Positions 1-7,725 of a stretch of DNA of 64,000 nucleotides are shown here, piece by piece. The stretch covers positions 2,914,001-2,978,000 of the forward strand of contig NZ_SMFZ01000002.1 in the NCBI RefSeq assembly GCF_004339565.1. Reading direction: 5' to 3'. Below the pieces are notes generated by a model. It saw nothing but the letters and a program-made list of their open reading frames with translations. It was not told the DNA's origin and did no database searches. Each line of letters begins with the position of its first letter. Within the stretch, counting starts at the first letter, position 1. A program made the position numbers and the translations under genes. This DNA is from Pseudonocardia endophytica. GTDB lineage: Bacteria > Actinomycetota > Actinomycetes > Mycobacteriales > Pseudonocardiaceae.

Positions 1-774
1 CGCGTCCTGCTCCGCGGCGGGCAGGCGACCGTGGAGGGCGAGCACGTCCGTGTCGAGCGACGGGTCGTCGTGCAGGATCGCGGCCGTGCGGCCGATCTCC
101 GCGACGCCGGGCAGGAACGCCAGGACGCTCCCGTGCGCCAGTGCGGTGCGGACCGCCCGGGCGACGGTCGCCTCGATCCGCTCCCCGCGGGCGGGCGGGA
201 CGTGGTGCACGTCGACCGGGAACGAGCGCGCCTCGACGGTCAGGACCGGGGCCGGATCGCTCCCGCCGAGCAGCTCCGCGGGCCGCCCGGCGTCCAGCGT
301 CGCCGACGTCGCGAGCAGCCGCAGGTCGGGTCGCAGCCCGTCGCGGGCGTCGAGCAGCAGCGTGAACAGCAGGTCCGCGTCGAGGTGGCGTTCGTGGCAC
401 TCGTCGAGGATCACGGTGTGCACGCCCGGCAGCTCCGGGTCGGCCGTCAGCCGGCGCAGCAGCAGACCGGACGTCACGACCTCGACGCGGGTGCGCGCCG
501 AGGTCCGTGAGTCGCCGCGGACCGAGTAGCCGACGTCCTCGCCGACGGCGGTGCCGAGCAACGCGGACATCCGGGCCGCCGCGGCCCGGGCGGCGACCCT
601 GCGGGGTTCGGCGACCAGCACCCGCGACGACGGGCCCCGGAGAGCGAGCGGGACGAGCGTCGTCTTCCCGGTGCCCGGCGGTGCGACGAGCACGGCGGCG
701 CCCCGCTCGTCGAGCGCCGCCGTCACGCCCGCAAGCGCGTCCCGCACGGGCAGGTCGGGCAGCTCGGACGGCAC
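1..774 (-). CDS. hrpB: ATP-dependent helicase HrpB, N-terminal part
   Basis: The reading frame runs off the left window edge, so only about the first 258 residues are present. The minus strand encodes a DExH-box helicase core: Walker A PPGTGKTT near residue 33, an AEPRR segment, the DECH box in VILDECHERHLDADLL, and motif III as TSAT. The HERH run just after DECH and the short N-terminus before Walker A fit HrpB rather than HrpA. HrpB is a DEAH-type RNA helicase of uncertain cellular role. The GTG at 774 was chosen because it gives the usual short lead-in. A strong hairpin on its upstream side separates it from the next minus-strand gene. The C-terminal OB and HrpB-specific domains are outside the window. 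Confidence 0.88.
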   Translation of the reverse strand, partial: MPSELPDLPVRDALAGVTAALDERGAAVLVAPPGTGKTTLVPLALRGPSSRVLVAEPRRVAARAAAARMSALLGTAVGEDVGYSVRGDSRTSARTRVEVVTSGLLLRRLTADPELPGVHTVILDECHERHLDADLLFTLLLDARDGLRPDLRLLATSATLDAGRPAELLGGSDPAPVLTVEARSFPVDVHHVPPARGERIEATVARAVRTALAHGSVLAFLPGVAEIGRTAAILHDDPSLDTDVLALHGRLPAAEQDA

Positions 775-801
775 CGTCCCAGTCTGCCCGCGCCCGCACG
801 C

Positions 802-844
802 ACGACGGCGGGGCGCCCCCGCCGGAGGGGCGCCCCGCCGTCGT
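802..844 (-). terminator. 18-bp perfect-stem hairpin terminator
   Basis: Arms at 802-819 and 827-844 are perfectly complementary over 18 bp, with a 7-nt loop. The hairpin lies just after the stop of the minus-strand DUF6777-like gene and before hrpB on the same strand, so it most likely ends transcription of the former. There is no U-tract, which is usual in high-GC actinomycetes. Confidence 0.75.
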
Positions 845-857
845 CGCCGGGGAGTCG

Positions 858-2336
858 TCAGCCGCCGGAACCGGTGGTGGTCGTGGTGGTGGTCGTGGAC
901 GGAGGTGTCGAGGACGTCGACGACCCGGTGTCCGGCGCGACGAGGTTCGGCGCGACCAGGTCCGGCGAGTCCGACGTCGTCGGAGCGGCCGGATCGACCG
1001 GCTGCACCGAACTCGGCGAGAGCTGGAACGACGAGCCGCTCCAGGTGTAGGTCCAGTCCTGCGTCTCGCTCGGCGTGGACGTGTCCTCGGCGCCGTACAC
1101 GGCCATGGTGGCGGTGAGGGTGGTCCCGCTGAGGGCGACCGAGCGGAACTCGGGCATCTGCGGGCTGTTCGGCACCGACTGCGGCGTGAGCGTGTCGATC
1201 ACCGATCCGGTCGGGTCGATGACCTGGACCTGGGTCTGGTCACCGCAGGTCACGAGCACCGCCGTGTCCTGCTCGCCGGTGCTCTTCAGGGAGGCCGTTC
1301 CGGAGCTCTGGGCCTGCGACGAGCCGGCCTTCGTGCCGTCGGGGCACGTCGCCGCCTCGAGCGGATCGGTCGTCGCCTGACGCAGCCCCGGATCACCCGG
1401 CGTGCCGTTCCCGGAGCCGTCCGTCTGCGTGCCGTCGGTTCCGTCGGTTCCGTCGGTTCCGTCCGTGCCCCCGGGCGGCGTGGTCCCGTTTCCGCCCGTC
1501 GTGGTGCCGTTCTGCCCGCCCGGAAGCGTCTCGCCGTAGTCGCCGTCCGGGATCGGCTTCCAGCCCGGCTCGTAGCCGACCTTCCGCTCGAACGGCCGGT
1601 TCTTGTAGGGGTCCACCAGCGTGTAGTTGTTCACGACGTTCGTCGTGTTCTGCACGACCGTGATGTTGGTCTGGTTGAAGGTCACCCAGCTCTGGCCGAT
1701 GTAGACCGGAGCGGTGAGCAGCGTCGGCGCGGTCAGCGGGTTGCCGCAGGCACAGCGCACGACGGGCGAGCCGTACTTGTCGACGAACACGGCGGATCCG
1801 GCCTGCAGCACGGAGCTCACGACCGTCGCGCGGCCGTTCACGTAGCCGTGGTTCGTCACCTGCGTGTCCGAGCGCAGCAGGACCGGCGTCAGCGTCGAGA
1901 CGTAGCTGTCGATCTGCGACGTCTGGATGTTCAGCACGCCCGCCCAGGCCGCGGCCTGGCTCGGGTGGGCGTTCAGGAAGCCGGTCAGCTTCGCCGCGTC
2001 ACAGGTGCGGTTGTCGCGGGTGCCGCCGTACAGACCAGGGGTGTCGCCCGTGAACGTACCGCCGGTCTTCGTCGGCGTCGCGACGTTCGGGGCGTCCGTA
2101 CCGACGGCCGGCATGAACGGGTTCGAGCCCGCCGTGTTGACCGGCTCGCGGGTCACCTCGTTCGCGTTCGCGGTGCCGCTGGTCAGCGTGAGCGCGACGA
2201 ACACACCGGCCGCGACCACCAGCGCCGCGACGGCCGCGATCAGGGCGATCGCCCAGCGCGGGGCTCCCGTGCGGGGCGGCCGCGGGGGTACCGGTGGCAT
2301 CGGCGGTGGTGGACTCGCGGTCCATGGTGCAGTCAT
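858..2336 (-). CDS. DUF6777-like single-pass membrane protein
   Basis: A 492-residue protein with a Pro-rich cytoplasmic N-terminus (residues 1-27), one membrane segment at about 28-52, then a large extracytoplasmic part. The conserved block around residues 65-260 (NPFMPAVGTDAPNV at its start, a CDAAKL motif, and the Cys pair in RCACGNPL) resembles an actinobacterial domain I recall as DUF6777. It is followed by a Gly/Thr/Asp linker containing TDGT repeats, a second globular segment with two Cys (ATCPDG, VTCGD) and a low-complexity Thr/Ser tail. The function is unknown. The linkers suggest a cell-wall-spanning or surface-exposed protein. Family assignment is from memory of the motif pattern. 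Confidence 0.65.
   Translation of the reverse strand: MTAPWTASPPPPMPPVPPRPPRTGAPRWAIALIAAVAALVVAAGVFVALTLTSGTANANEVTREPVNTAGSNPFMPAVGTDAPNVATPTKTGGTFTGDTPGLYGGTRDNRTCDAAKLTGFLNAHPSQAAAWAGVLNIQTSQIDSYVSTLTPVLLRSDTQVTNHGYVNGRATVVSSVLQAGSAVFVDKYGSPVVRCACGNPLTAPTLLTAPVYIGQSWVTFNQTNITVVQNTTNVVNNYTLVDPYKNRPFERKVGYEPGWKPIPDGDYGETLPGGQNGTTTGGNGTTPPGGTDGTDGTDGTDGTQTDGSGNGTPGDPGLRQATTDPLEAATCPDGTKAGSSQAQSSGTASLKSTGEQDTAVLVTCGDQTQVQVIDPTGSVIDTLTPQSVPNSPQMPEFRSVALSGTTLTATMAVYGAEDTSTPSETQDWTYTWSGSSFQLSPSSVQPVDPAAPTTSDSPDLVAPNLVAPDTGSSTSSTPPSTTTTTTTTGSGG
1432..1467. repeat. 9-bp tandem repeat inside the DUF6777-like gene
   Basis: Three exact copies of ccgtcggtt (1432-1458) followed by a diverged fourth copy. 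Because the unit is a multiple of three, it encodes a TDG(T) run in the linker, and copy-number change would keep the frame. Confidence 0.8.
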
Positions 2337-2524
2337 CGTTGGCTCCCGTCGGCGAGCGGACCCGGCGGTGAGCCGGTCGGTACACCACGCCTGTCGAGCG
2401 GGAGATCGTCGCCATTAGCCCGGTTCATCTTTCTTGATGAGACGGTCTCGCCGACGACGTCCTCGCGCGGGCGGCCGGGCTGATCTAGTTTCGGGGGCGA
2501 ACCGCCGGATCCGGGAGGTCGCCG

Positions 2525-3736
2525 ATGACCGCTGTACCGTCCACCGCCGTCTCGGACGCCGTCCGGGTCGAACAGGCGGCCCGCGCCGTGGTCGCGGACC
2601 ATGATCCGCGGTCGGTGTCGCGGGAGGAGCTGTTCGGGGCGCTGTTCGATGCCGGCCTCGCCTTCGTCGGGTTCCCGGAGGGGCTCGGCGGGCTCGGGTT
2701 GTCACGTGGCCTGCAGAACGTCGTCGACGGTGTGGTGACCGAGGCGGGCGGTCCGCGCGGCTTCGCGATCAACCCGATCGGCTACGGCATGGGCGCCCCG
2801 GTCGTCGTCGAGTACACGCAGACCCGTGAGCTCGCCCGCGAGTGGCTCCGCCCGCTCGCGACCTGCGAGCACATCTGGTGCCAGCTGTTCAGCGAGCCCG
2901 GCGCCGGCTCCGACGTGGCCGGCCTGTCCACGACGGCGGTGCTCGACGGCGACGAGTGGGTCCTCAACGGACAGAAGGTCTGGACGACGCTCGCGCACGT
3001 GTCCCGGTGGGCGATGGTCGTGGCGCGCACCGACCCGGACGTGCCGAAGCACCGCGGGCTGACCTACTTCGTGCTGGACATGGACCAGCCGGGCGTCGAG
3101 GTGCGGCCGCTGCGCCAGATGACCGGCCAGGCCGAGTTCAACGAGGTCTACCTGAACGACGCCCGCATCCCGGACGCCCACCGGCTCGGCGACGTCGGTG
3201 CCGGCTGGCGGGTCGCGATCACGACGCTGATGAACGAGCGCACGGCGATCGGCGGCGTCACCGGACGGCGCGGCTCCGGTGCGATCGCCGAGGCGGTCGG
3301 GCTGTGGCAGGCCCACCCGGAGAAGCGCACGCCGGTGCTGCGAGACCGGCTGGCCCGGCTCTGGACGAAGGCCGAGGCGCACCGCCTGACCCTGGCCAGG
3401 GCCCGTCGCACCGCGACCGCCGGGCAGCCCGGGCCGGAGGGCTCGGTGTCCAAGCTGGTGGCCGCCGAGCTGAACCAGGAGATCTACGAGTTCTGCATGG
3501 ACCTGCTCGGCCCGGAGGCCCTGCTCTACGACGACTACACGATGCACCGCACCGAACGGCTCGCCGCGGATCCGGGCGCCACCCTGCAGCAGCGGTTCCT
3601 GCGCAGCCGCGCGAACACGATCGAGGGCGGGACGTCCGAGGTGATGCGCAACATCCTCGGCGAGCGCGTGCTCGGCCTGCCGGGCGACCTGCGGGCCGAC
3701 TCGGACCGCCCGTGGAAGGAGGTCCCCCGTGGCTGA
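2525..3736 (+). CDS. Acyl-CoA dehydrogenase, catalytic subunit of a pair
   Basis: A 403-residue FadE-type flavoprotein. It has the central FAD/substrate motif FSEPGAGSDVAGL (about residues 120-132), the NGQKVWTT strand, and a C-terminal IEGGTSEVMRNILGERVLG segment. The Glu in IEGG sits where the catalytic base of MCAD-like enzymes lies. The ATG at 2525 is preceded by a GGGAGGT ribosome-binding site. The gene overlaps the next dehydrogenase gene by 8 bp. In mycobacterial sterol and related degradation, such adjacent pairs form alpha2beta2 heterotetramers with one active and one inactive chain, and this gene looks like the active chain. The substrate is not evident; a CoA ester of a branched or polycyclic acid is possible. 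Confidence 0.88.
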   Translation: MTAVPSTAVSDAVRVEQAARAVVADHDPRSVSREELFGALFDAGLAFVGFPEGLGGLGLSRGLQNVVDGVVTEAGGPRGFAINPIGYGMGAPVVVEYTQTRELAREWLRPLATCEHIWCQLFSEPGAGSDVAGLSTTAVLDGDEWVLNGQKVWTTLAHVSRWAMVVARTDPDVPKHRGLTYFVLDMDQPGVEVRPLRQMTGQAEFNEVYLNDARIPDAHRLGDVGAGWRVAITTLMNERTAIGGVTGRRGSGAIAEAVGLWQAHPEKRTPVLRDRLARLWTKAEAHRLTLARARRTATAGQPGPEGSVSKLVAAELNQEIYEFCMDLLGPEALLYDDYTMHRTERLAADPGATLQQRFLRSRANTIEGGTSEVMRNILGERVLGLPGDLRADSDRPWKEVPRG

Positions 3737-4895
3737 GCCCCGGGAGTTCCCCGCCGAGTTCACCGTCTCGTCCGAGCAGCACGAGCTGCGCGCCGGGCTG
3801 CGCCGGTTCTGCGAGCGCCAGTCCGACGAGGCGACCGTGCGGCGCCTGATGGAGTCCGACGAGGGCTACGACCGTGCACTGTGGACGCGCCTCGGTTCGG
3901 AGCTGGGAGCGCTGGCGCTGGCCGTCCCGGAGGAGCTCGGCGGCGCGGGAGCCGGGATGGTGGACCAGGCCGTCGCGGCCGAGGAGCTGGGCGCCGCGCT
4001 GTTCTGTGGGCCGCTGCTCGGCACGGTCGGGCTGGCGATCCCGGCGCTCGTCGCCGCCCCGCCCGGCGCCGCCCGCGACGAGCTGCTGCCCGCGCTGGCC
4101 GATGGCACGAGGACGGCGGCGCTCGTCGCACCCCTGTTCGCGCCCTACGACGGATCGGCGACGACCGTCGCCGCCAGCGGTGCGGGGGCCAGGACCACGC
4201 TGTCCGGCACCGTCGACCAGGTCCCGGACGCCGCGGCGGCGGACGCGCTGCTCGTCGTCGCGTCCTCACCGGACGGCCCGATCCTGGCGCTCACCGAGTC
4301 CGCGGAGGTGACTCCGCGTGGGTCGCTGGACCTGACCCGCAGGCACGCCCGCGTCACGCTGGACGGCGTCACCGCCCGCGTGCTCGCCACCGGTGACGAC
4401 GCGGACCGCGCGATCCGCGCCGCCTACCTGACCGGCGCCACACTGCTGGCCGCCGAACAGGTCGGGATCGCCCAGCACCTGCTGGACCTGACCGTCGCCT
4501 ACGCCAAGGAGCGGCTGCAGTTCGGACGCCCGATCGGCTCGTTCCAGGCGGTCAAGCACCGGTGCGCGGACATGCTCGTCGCGACCGAGCACGCCCGCAC
4601 GACGGCCCTGCACGCGGCCTGGACGCTCTCCGACCCGTCGCTCGACGACCCGGAGCTCGCCGTCGCGATGGCGCAGGCCACCTGCTCGGAGACCGGCTAC
4701 CGGGTCGCCGCCGACACCATCCAGATGCACGGCGGCATCGGGTTCACCTGGGAGCACCCGGCGCACCTCTACTACAAGCGCGCGGTGGCCGACGCGGCCC
4801 TGCTCGGCAGCGCGGAGGCGTACCGGGACGTCGTCGCGGCCAGGGTACTGGACGCGGCGACCGGCGCCGGGGTGCCGGTGGTGGCGACGGGCTGA
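3729..4895 (+). CDS. Acyl-CoA dehydrogenase, partner subunit
   Basis: A 388-residue acyl-CoA dehydrogenase homologue translated from a GTG inside the 3' end of the preceding fadE. The C-terminal helices are clear (KERLQFGRPIGSFQAVKH, QMHGGIGFTWEHPAHLYYKRA). The segment that should carry the C-terminal catalytic Glu reads ADAALLGSAEAYRD and has no Y/I-E-G motif. The core SEPGxGSD motif is also absent, being replaced by a diverged mid-section. These losses fit the non-catalytic or FAD-sharing half of an alpha2beta2 complex with the upstream protein. An independent homodimeric dehydrogenase is less likely. Confidence 0.84.
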   Translation: MAEPREFPAEFTVSSEQHELRAGLRRFCERQSDEATVRRLMESDEGYDRALWTRLGSELGALALAVPEELGGAGAGMVDQAVAAEELGAALFCGPLLGTVGLAIPALVAAPPGAARDELLPALADGTRTAALVAPLFAPYDGSATTVAASGAGARTTLSGTVDQVPDAAAADALLVVASSPDGPILALTESAEVTPRGSLDLTRRHARVTLDGVTARVLATGDDADRAIRAAYLTGATLLAAEQVGIAQHLLDLTVAYAKERLQFGRPIGSFQAVKHRCADMLVATEHARTTALHAAWTLSDPSLDDPELAVAMAQATCSETGYRVAADTIQMHGGIGFTWEHPAHLYYKRAVADAALLGSAEAYRDVVAARVLDAATGAGVPVVATG

Positions 4896-4987
4896 GCTGT
4901 CGGGGCCTCACGACCACGGGGTGACGCCACCCACCGACGGTTTCCGCGGCGTTGCCGCCCGGCGGCGGCGCGCGCAGACTCGCCCGC

Positions 4988-6184
4988 GTGGACCTCCTGG
5001 ACGACGCCCGCACGCTGCTGCCCGACCTCGTCGCGCTCCGCCGTGACCTGCACCGCGACCCGGAGACCGGGCTCGAACTGCCCCGCACCCAGGAACGGGT
5101 GATGGCCGAGCTGGAGGGACTCGGTCTGGAGATCAGCACCGGCAGCGGGACGACGTCGGTGACGGCGGTCCTGCGTGGCGGTGCCGGTGAGGGCGAGACG
5201 GTCCTGCTGCGCGGCGACATGGACGCGCTGCCGGTCGCCGAGGCGTCCGGTGAGGAGTTCTCGTCGGAGAACGGGAACATGCACGCCTGCGGGCACGACC
5301 TGCACACGTCCGCGCTGGTCGGGGCCGCGCGCCTGCTCTCGTCGCAGCGGGAGAAGCTGGCCGGCGACGTCGTGTTCATGTTCCAGCCCGGCGAGGAGGG
5401 CTGGGACGGCGCACGGGTGATGGTGGAGGAGGGCGTGCTGGACGCGGCCGGTCGTCGCGTCGACCACGCCTACGGCCTGCACGTCCTGTCCGGCATCGTC
5501 CCCGCGCCGACGCTGACCAGCCGGGCGGGCACGTTCTTCGCCGCCTGCCACGACCTCGACGTCACGGTGCGCGGCGTCGGCGGCCACGGATCCAGCCCGC
5601 ATTCCGCCCGTGACCCGATCCCGGCCGCCGCCGAGATGATCACTGCCCTGCAGACGTCGGTGACCAGGCGGTTCGACGTGTTCGACCCGGTCGTGATCAC
5701 CGTCGGCCTGGTCCGCGCGGGGTCGCGGCGCAACGTCATCCCGGACACCGCGTCGTTCGAGGCGACGATCCGCAGCGTGTCGCAGCGGACCGCCGCACTG
5801 CTGCCCGAGGTGATCGACGAGGTGTGCCGCGGGATCGCCGCCGCGCACGGCGTCGACGTGGAGGTCGACTTCCGGGACCTCTACCCGGCCACCCGCAACG
5901 CGGCCGAGGAGGTGGACTTCGCCCGGGAGGTTGCCGCCGAGCTGTTCTCCGACGAGCGCTGGATCGAGTCCCCGACGCCGATGATGGTGTCCGAGGACTT
6001 CTCCCGCGTGCTCGACGAGGTGCCGGGCGCGTTCCTCGCGCTGGGCGCCTGCCCGTCCGATGTGGACCCGCAGCGGGCCCCGATGAACCACAGCCCGCTG
6101 GCCCGCTTCGACGACGCGGTGATCGCCGACGCGGCCGCACTGCACGCCGGGCTGGCGGTCACCCGGTTGGCGTCCCTGCGATGA
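4988..6184 (+). CDS. M20 family amidohydrolase (hippurate hydrolase-like)
   Basis: A 398-residue metal-dependent amidohydrolase of the M20D type. Visible metal and catalytic motifs are RGDMDALP, HACGHDLHTSALVG and FQPGEEGWDGA, with a lid/dimerisation domain containing GGHGSSPHSARDPI and a C-terminal metal ligand region MMVSEDFS. Such enzymes cleave N-acyl amino acids (hippurate, N-acetyl amino acids, indole-acetyl conjugates). GTG 4988 was preferred to upstream ATG 4952 because it starts directly at the family's N-terminal helix. Its stop overlaps the start of the small zinc-ribbon gene by 4 bp, implying translational coupling. Confidence 0.86.
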   Translation: MDLLDDARTLLPDLVALRRDLHRDPETGLELPRTQERVMAELEGLGLEISTGSGTTSVTAVLRGGAGEGETVLLRGDMDALPVAEASGEEFSSENGNMHACGHDLHTSALVGAARLLSSQREKLAGDVVFMFQPGEEGWDGARVMVEEGVLDAAGRRVDHAYGLHVLSGIVPAPTLTSRAGTFFAACHDLDVTVRGVGGHGSSPHSARDPIPAAAEMITALQTSVTRRFDVFDPVVITVGLVRAGSRRNVIPDTASFEATIRSVSQRTAALLPEVIDEVCRGIAAAHGVDVEVDFRDLYPATRNAAEEVDFAREVAAELFSDERWIESPTPMMVSEDFSRVLDEVPGAFLALGACPSDVDPQRAPMNHSPLARFDDAVIADAAALHAGLAVTRLASLR

Positions 6185-6339
6185 GCGACGAGGGCGGCGA
6201 CCCCGCCTGCTGGCTGCACCGGGTCTGCCCGGAGTGCGGCCTGTTCGCCGTCGAGGACCCGCCCACGGTGTGCGAGCGCTGCGGCGTGGAGGTCCCGGCC
6301 GGCGGAGAAGCACCGGCGGACACGCACGGTCGGGGATAG
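6181..6339 (+). CDS. Small zinc-ribbon protein
   Basis: A 52-residue protein with two CxxC knuckles, CPECG and CERCG, 13 residues apart, i.e. a rubredoxin/zinc-ribbon fold in miniature. The start ATG overlaps the stop of the amidohydrolase gene (ATGA). It has no signal peptide, and the C-terminus is acidic and Gly-rich. Tiny double-CxxC proteins like this recur in actinomycetes, but I know of no assigned function. Coupling to the M20 gene suggests a partner or simply a co-transcribed protein. Confidence 0.7.
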   Translation: MSDEGGDPACWLHRVCPECGLFAVEDPPTVCERCGVEVPAGGEAPADTHGRG

Positions 6340-6362
6340 CCGCCGCCCGCCCACACCGCACC

Positions 6363-6462
6363 GCGCGCGCTGATCCGCTCGCCGCGCACCGATCCGGAGT
6401 CCGCGCGCGTCAGGGCACGCGCGTTCTCCGCACACCCGCGCGTACGCCGGATCAGCGCGCGC
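6363..6462. repeat. Spaced 15-bp inverted repeat in intergenic region
   Basis: gcgcgcgctgatccg at 6363-6377 is repeated exactly in inverted orientation at 6448-6462, about 70 bp apart. The spacer contains further CG-alternating runs. It lies between the zinc-ribbon gene and an MFS gene, so it may be a terminator-like structure or a protein-binding site for the MFS promoter. Confidence 0.55.
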
Positions 6463-6522
6463 TGCCGCGCCGGCGGGAAAGCGGTCGCCCGCCCGAGCGG
6501 TGCGGCCTAGCGTCCGTCCCTC

Positions 6523-7713
6523 GTGACCGAGACGTCCCGCGCCCTGCGCCGCGAACCCGCGTTCCGCGCGTTGTGGACCGCGCGGGCGGTGTCCGTGGCG
6601 GGGGACTCGGCCGGGCTCGTGGCGTTGCTGCTCCACCTGTCCGAGGGTGCAGGGCAGGCGTTCGCCGTGGCCGCGTTGCTGCTGGTCGGCGACGTGGCGC
6701 CGGCGCTGCTCGGACCACTGACCGGAACGCTCTCCGACCGGTTCGACGCCCGCCGCCTGATGGTCGCCTGCGAGCTCGTGCAGGCGGTCACGGTCGGGGT
6801 GCTGGCGCTGACCCTGCCCGGCCTGCCGGTGATGCTGGCGCTCGTCGCGCTGCGGTCGGTCGCGGCGCAGATCGGGCAGTCCGCGGCGCGGGCGGCGCTG
6901 CCGTCGCTGCTGGACGGCCCGCGGCTCGGCGCGGCGAACGCGGCGCTGGGGCTCGGGTCCAACGGGACGGAGGCGGTCGGGCCGTTGCTGGCGGCGGCGC
7001 TCCTGCCGCTCGTCGGGATCTCCGGTGTGCTGGCGCTGGACGCCGGGTCGTTCGTCGTGTCCGCGGCGATCCTCCTGCTGCTTCCCGCGATCCCGCGCGG
7101 TGCGCCGGAGGAACGGTCGTCGCTGCTCGGCGACGCGCGGCAGGGGCTGCGCTACCTGCGTGGGGCGCGGTTGGTGCGGGCGCTGTGCCTCGGGTTCGTC
7201 GGGGTCGTCGCGTGCAACGGCGTCGACGACGTGGCGCTCGTCTACCTGGCGCGCGACGGTCTCGGTGCCGGCGAGCGGGCGGTGGCGGCGCTGTACGCGG
7301 CCGTCGGGATCGGCCTGCTGGCCGGATACCTGGTGCTGGGCAGGCGGTCCGGACGGCTGGTGCTGCTGGTCGTGGCCGGGTTCGCGGTCTCGAGCGCCGG
7401 GAACCTGCTGACCGGGCCGGCGTGGGCGGTGGCCGTCGCGTTCGGGCTGCAGCTGGTGCGCGGTGTCGGGCTGGCGGCGATCGACGTCGGTGTGACCACA
7501 CTGCTGCAACGGACCGTGCCGTCCGCGCTGCTCGGGCGCGTGTTCGGCACGCTGTACGGCGGGATCGGCGCCGCGGCGGGCGTGTCCTACCTGCTCGGGG
7601 CCGTGCTGCTGGAGGCGGCGGGCCCGCGGGTCACGTTCGTCGTCGCGGGCGGCACCGGGCTGGCGGTCACGGCCGTCGCCGCGGTGGCCCTGCACCGGGC
7701 CCGCGCGGCGTGA
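6523..7713 (+). CDS. MFS transporter
   Basis: A 396-residue integral membrane protein with about 12 predicted helices and the loop-2 MFS signature region (GTLSDRFDARRLMVAC). The first Arg-rich segment (RALRREPAFRALWTARAVS) is typical of the enterobactin-exporter/MFS-3-like group, but the substrate cannot be read from the sequence. Translation from GTG 6523 gives a family-standard N-terminus. The gene ends 12 bp before the next dehydrogenase gene, so the two are likely co-transcribed. Confidence 0.8.
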   Translation: MTETSRALRREPAFRALWTARAVSVAGDSAGLVALLLHLSEGAGQAFAVAALLLVGDVAPALLGPLTGTLSDRFDARRLMVACELVQAVTVGVLALTLPGLPVMLALVALRSVAAQIGQSAARAALPSLLDGPRLGAANAALGLGSNGTEAVGPLLAAALLPLVGISGVLALDAGSFVVSAAILLLLPAIPRGAPEERSSLLGDARQGLRYLRGARLVRALCLGFVGVVACNGVDDVALVYLARDGLGAGERAVAALYAAVGIGLLAGYLVLGRRSGRLVLLVVAGFAVSSAGNLLTGPAWAVAVAFGLQLVRGVGLAAIDVGVTTLLQRTVPSALLGRVFGTLYGGIGAAAGVSYLLGAVLLEAAGPRVTFVVAGGTGLAVTAVAAVALHRARAA

Positions 7714-7725
7714 CAGGCTGGTTCC

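Noticed and set aside
1432..1467. The 9-bp repeats considered as a CRISPR-like or phase-variable element
   Set aside because: Units are contiguous with no spacers and lie in frame, so only a protein linker is encoded.
507..2483. A 658-residue plus-strand frame over the hrpB/DUF6777 region
   Set aside because: Arg-rich antisense frame across a terminator and two genes on the other strand.
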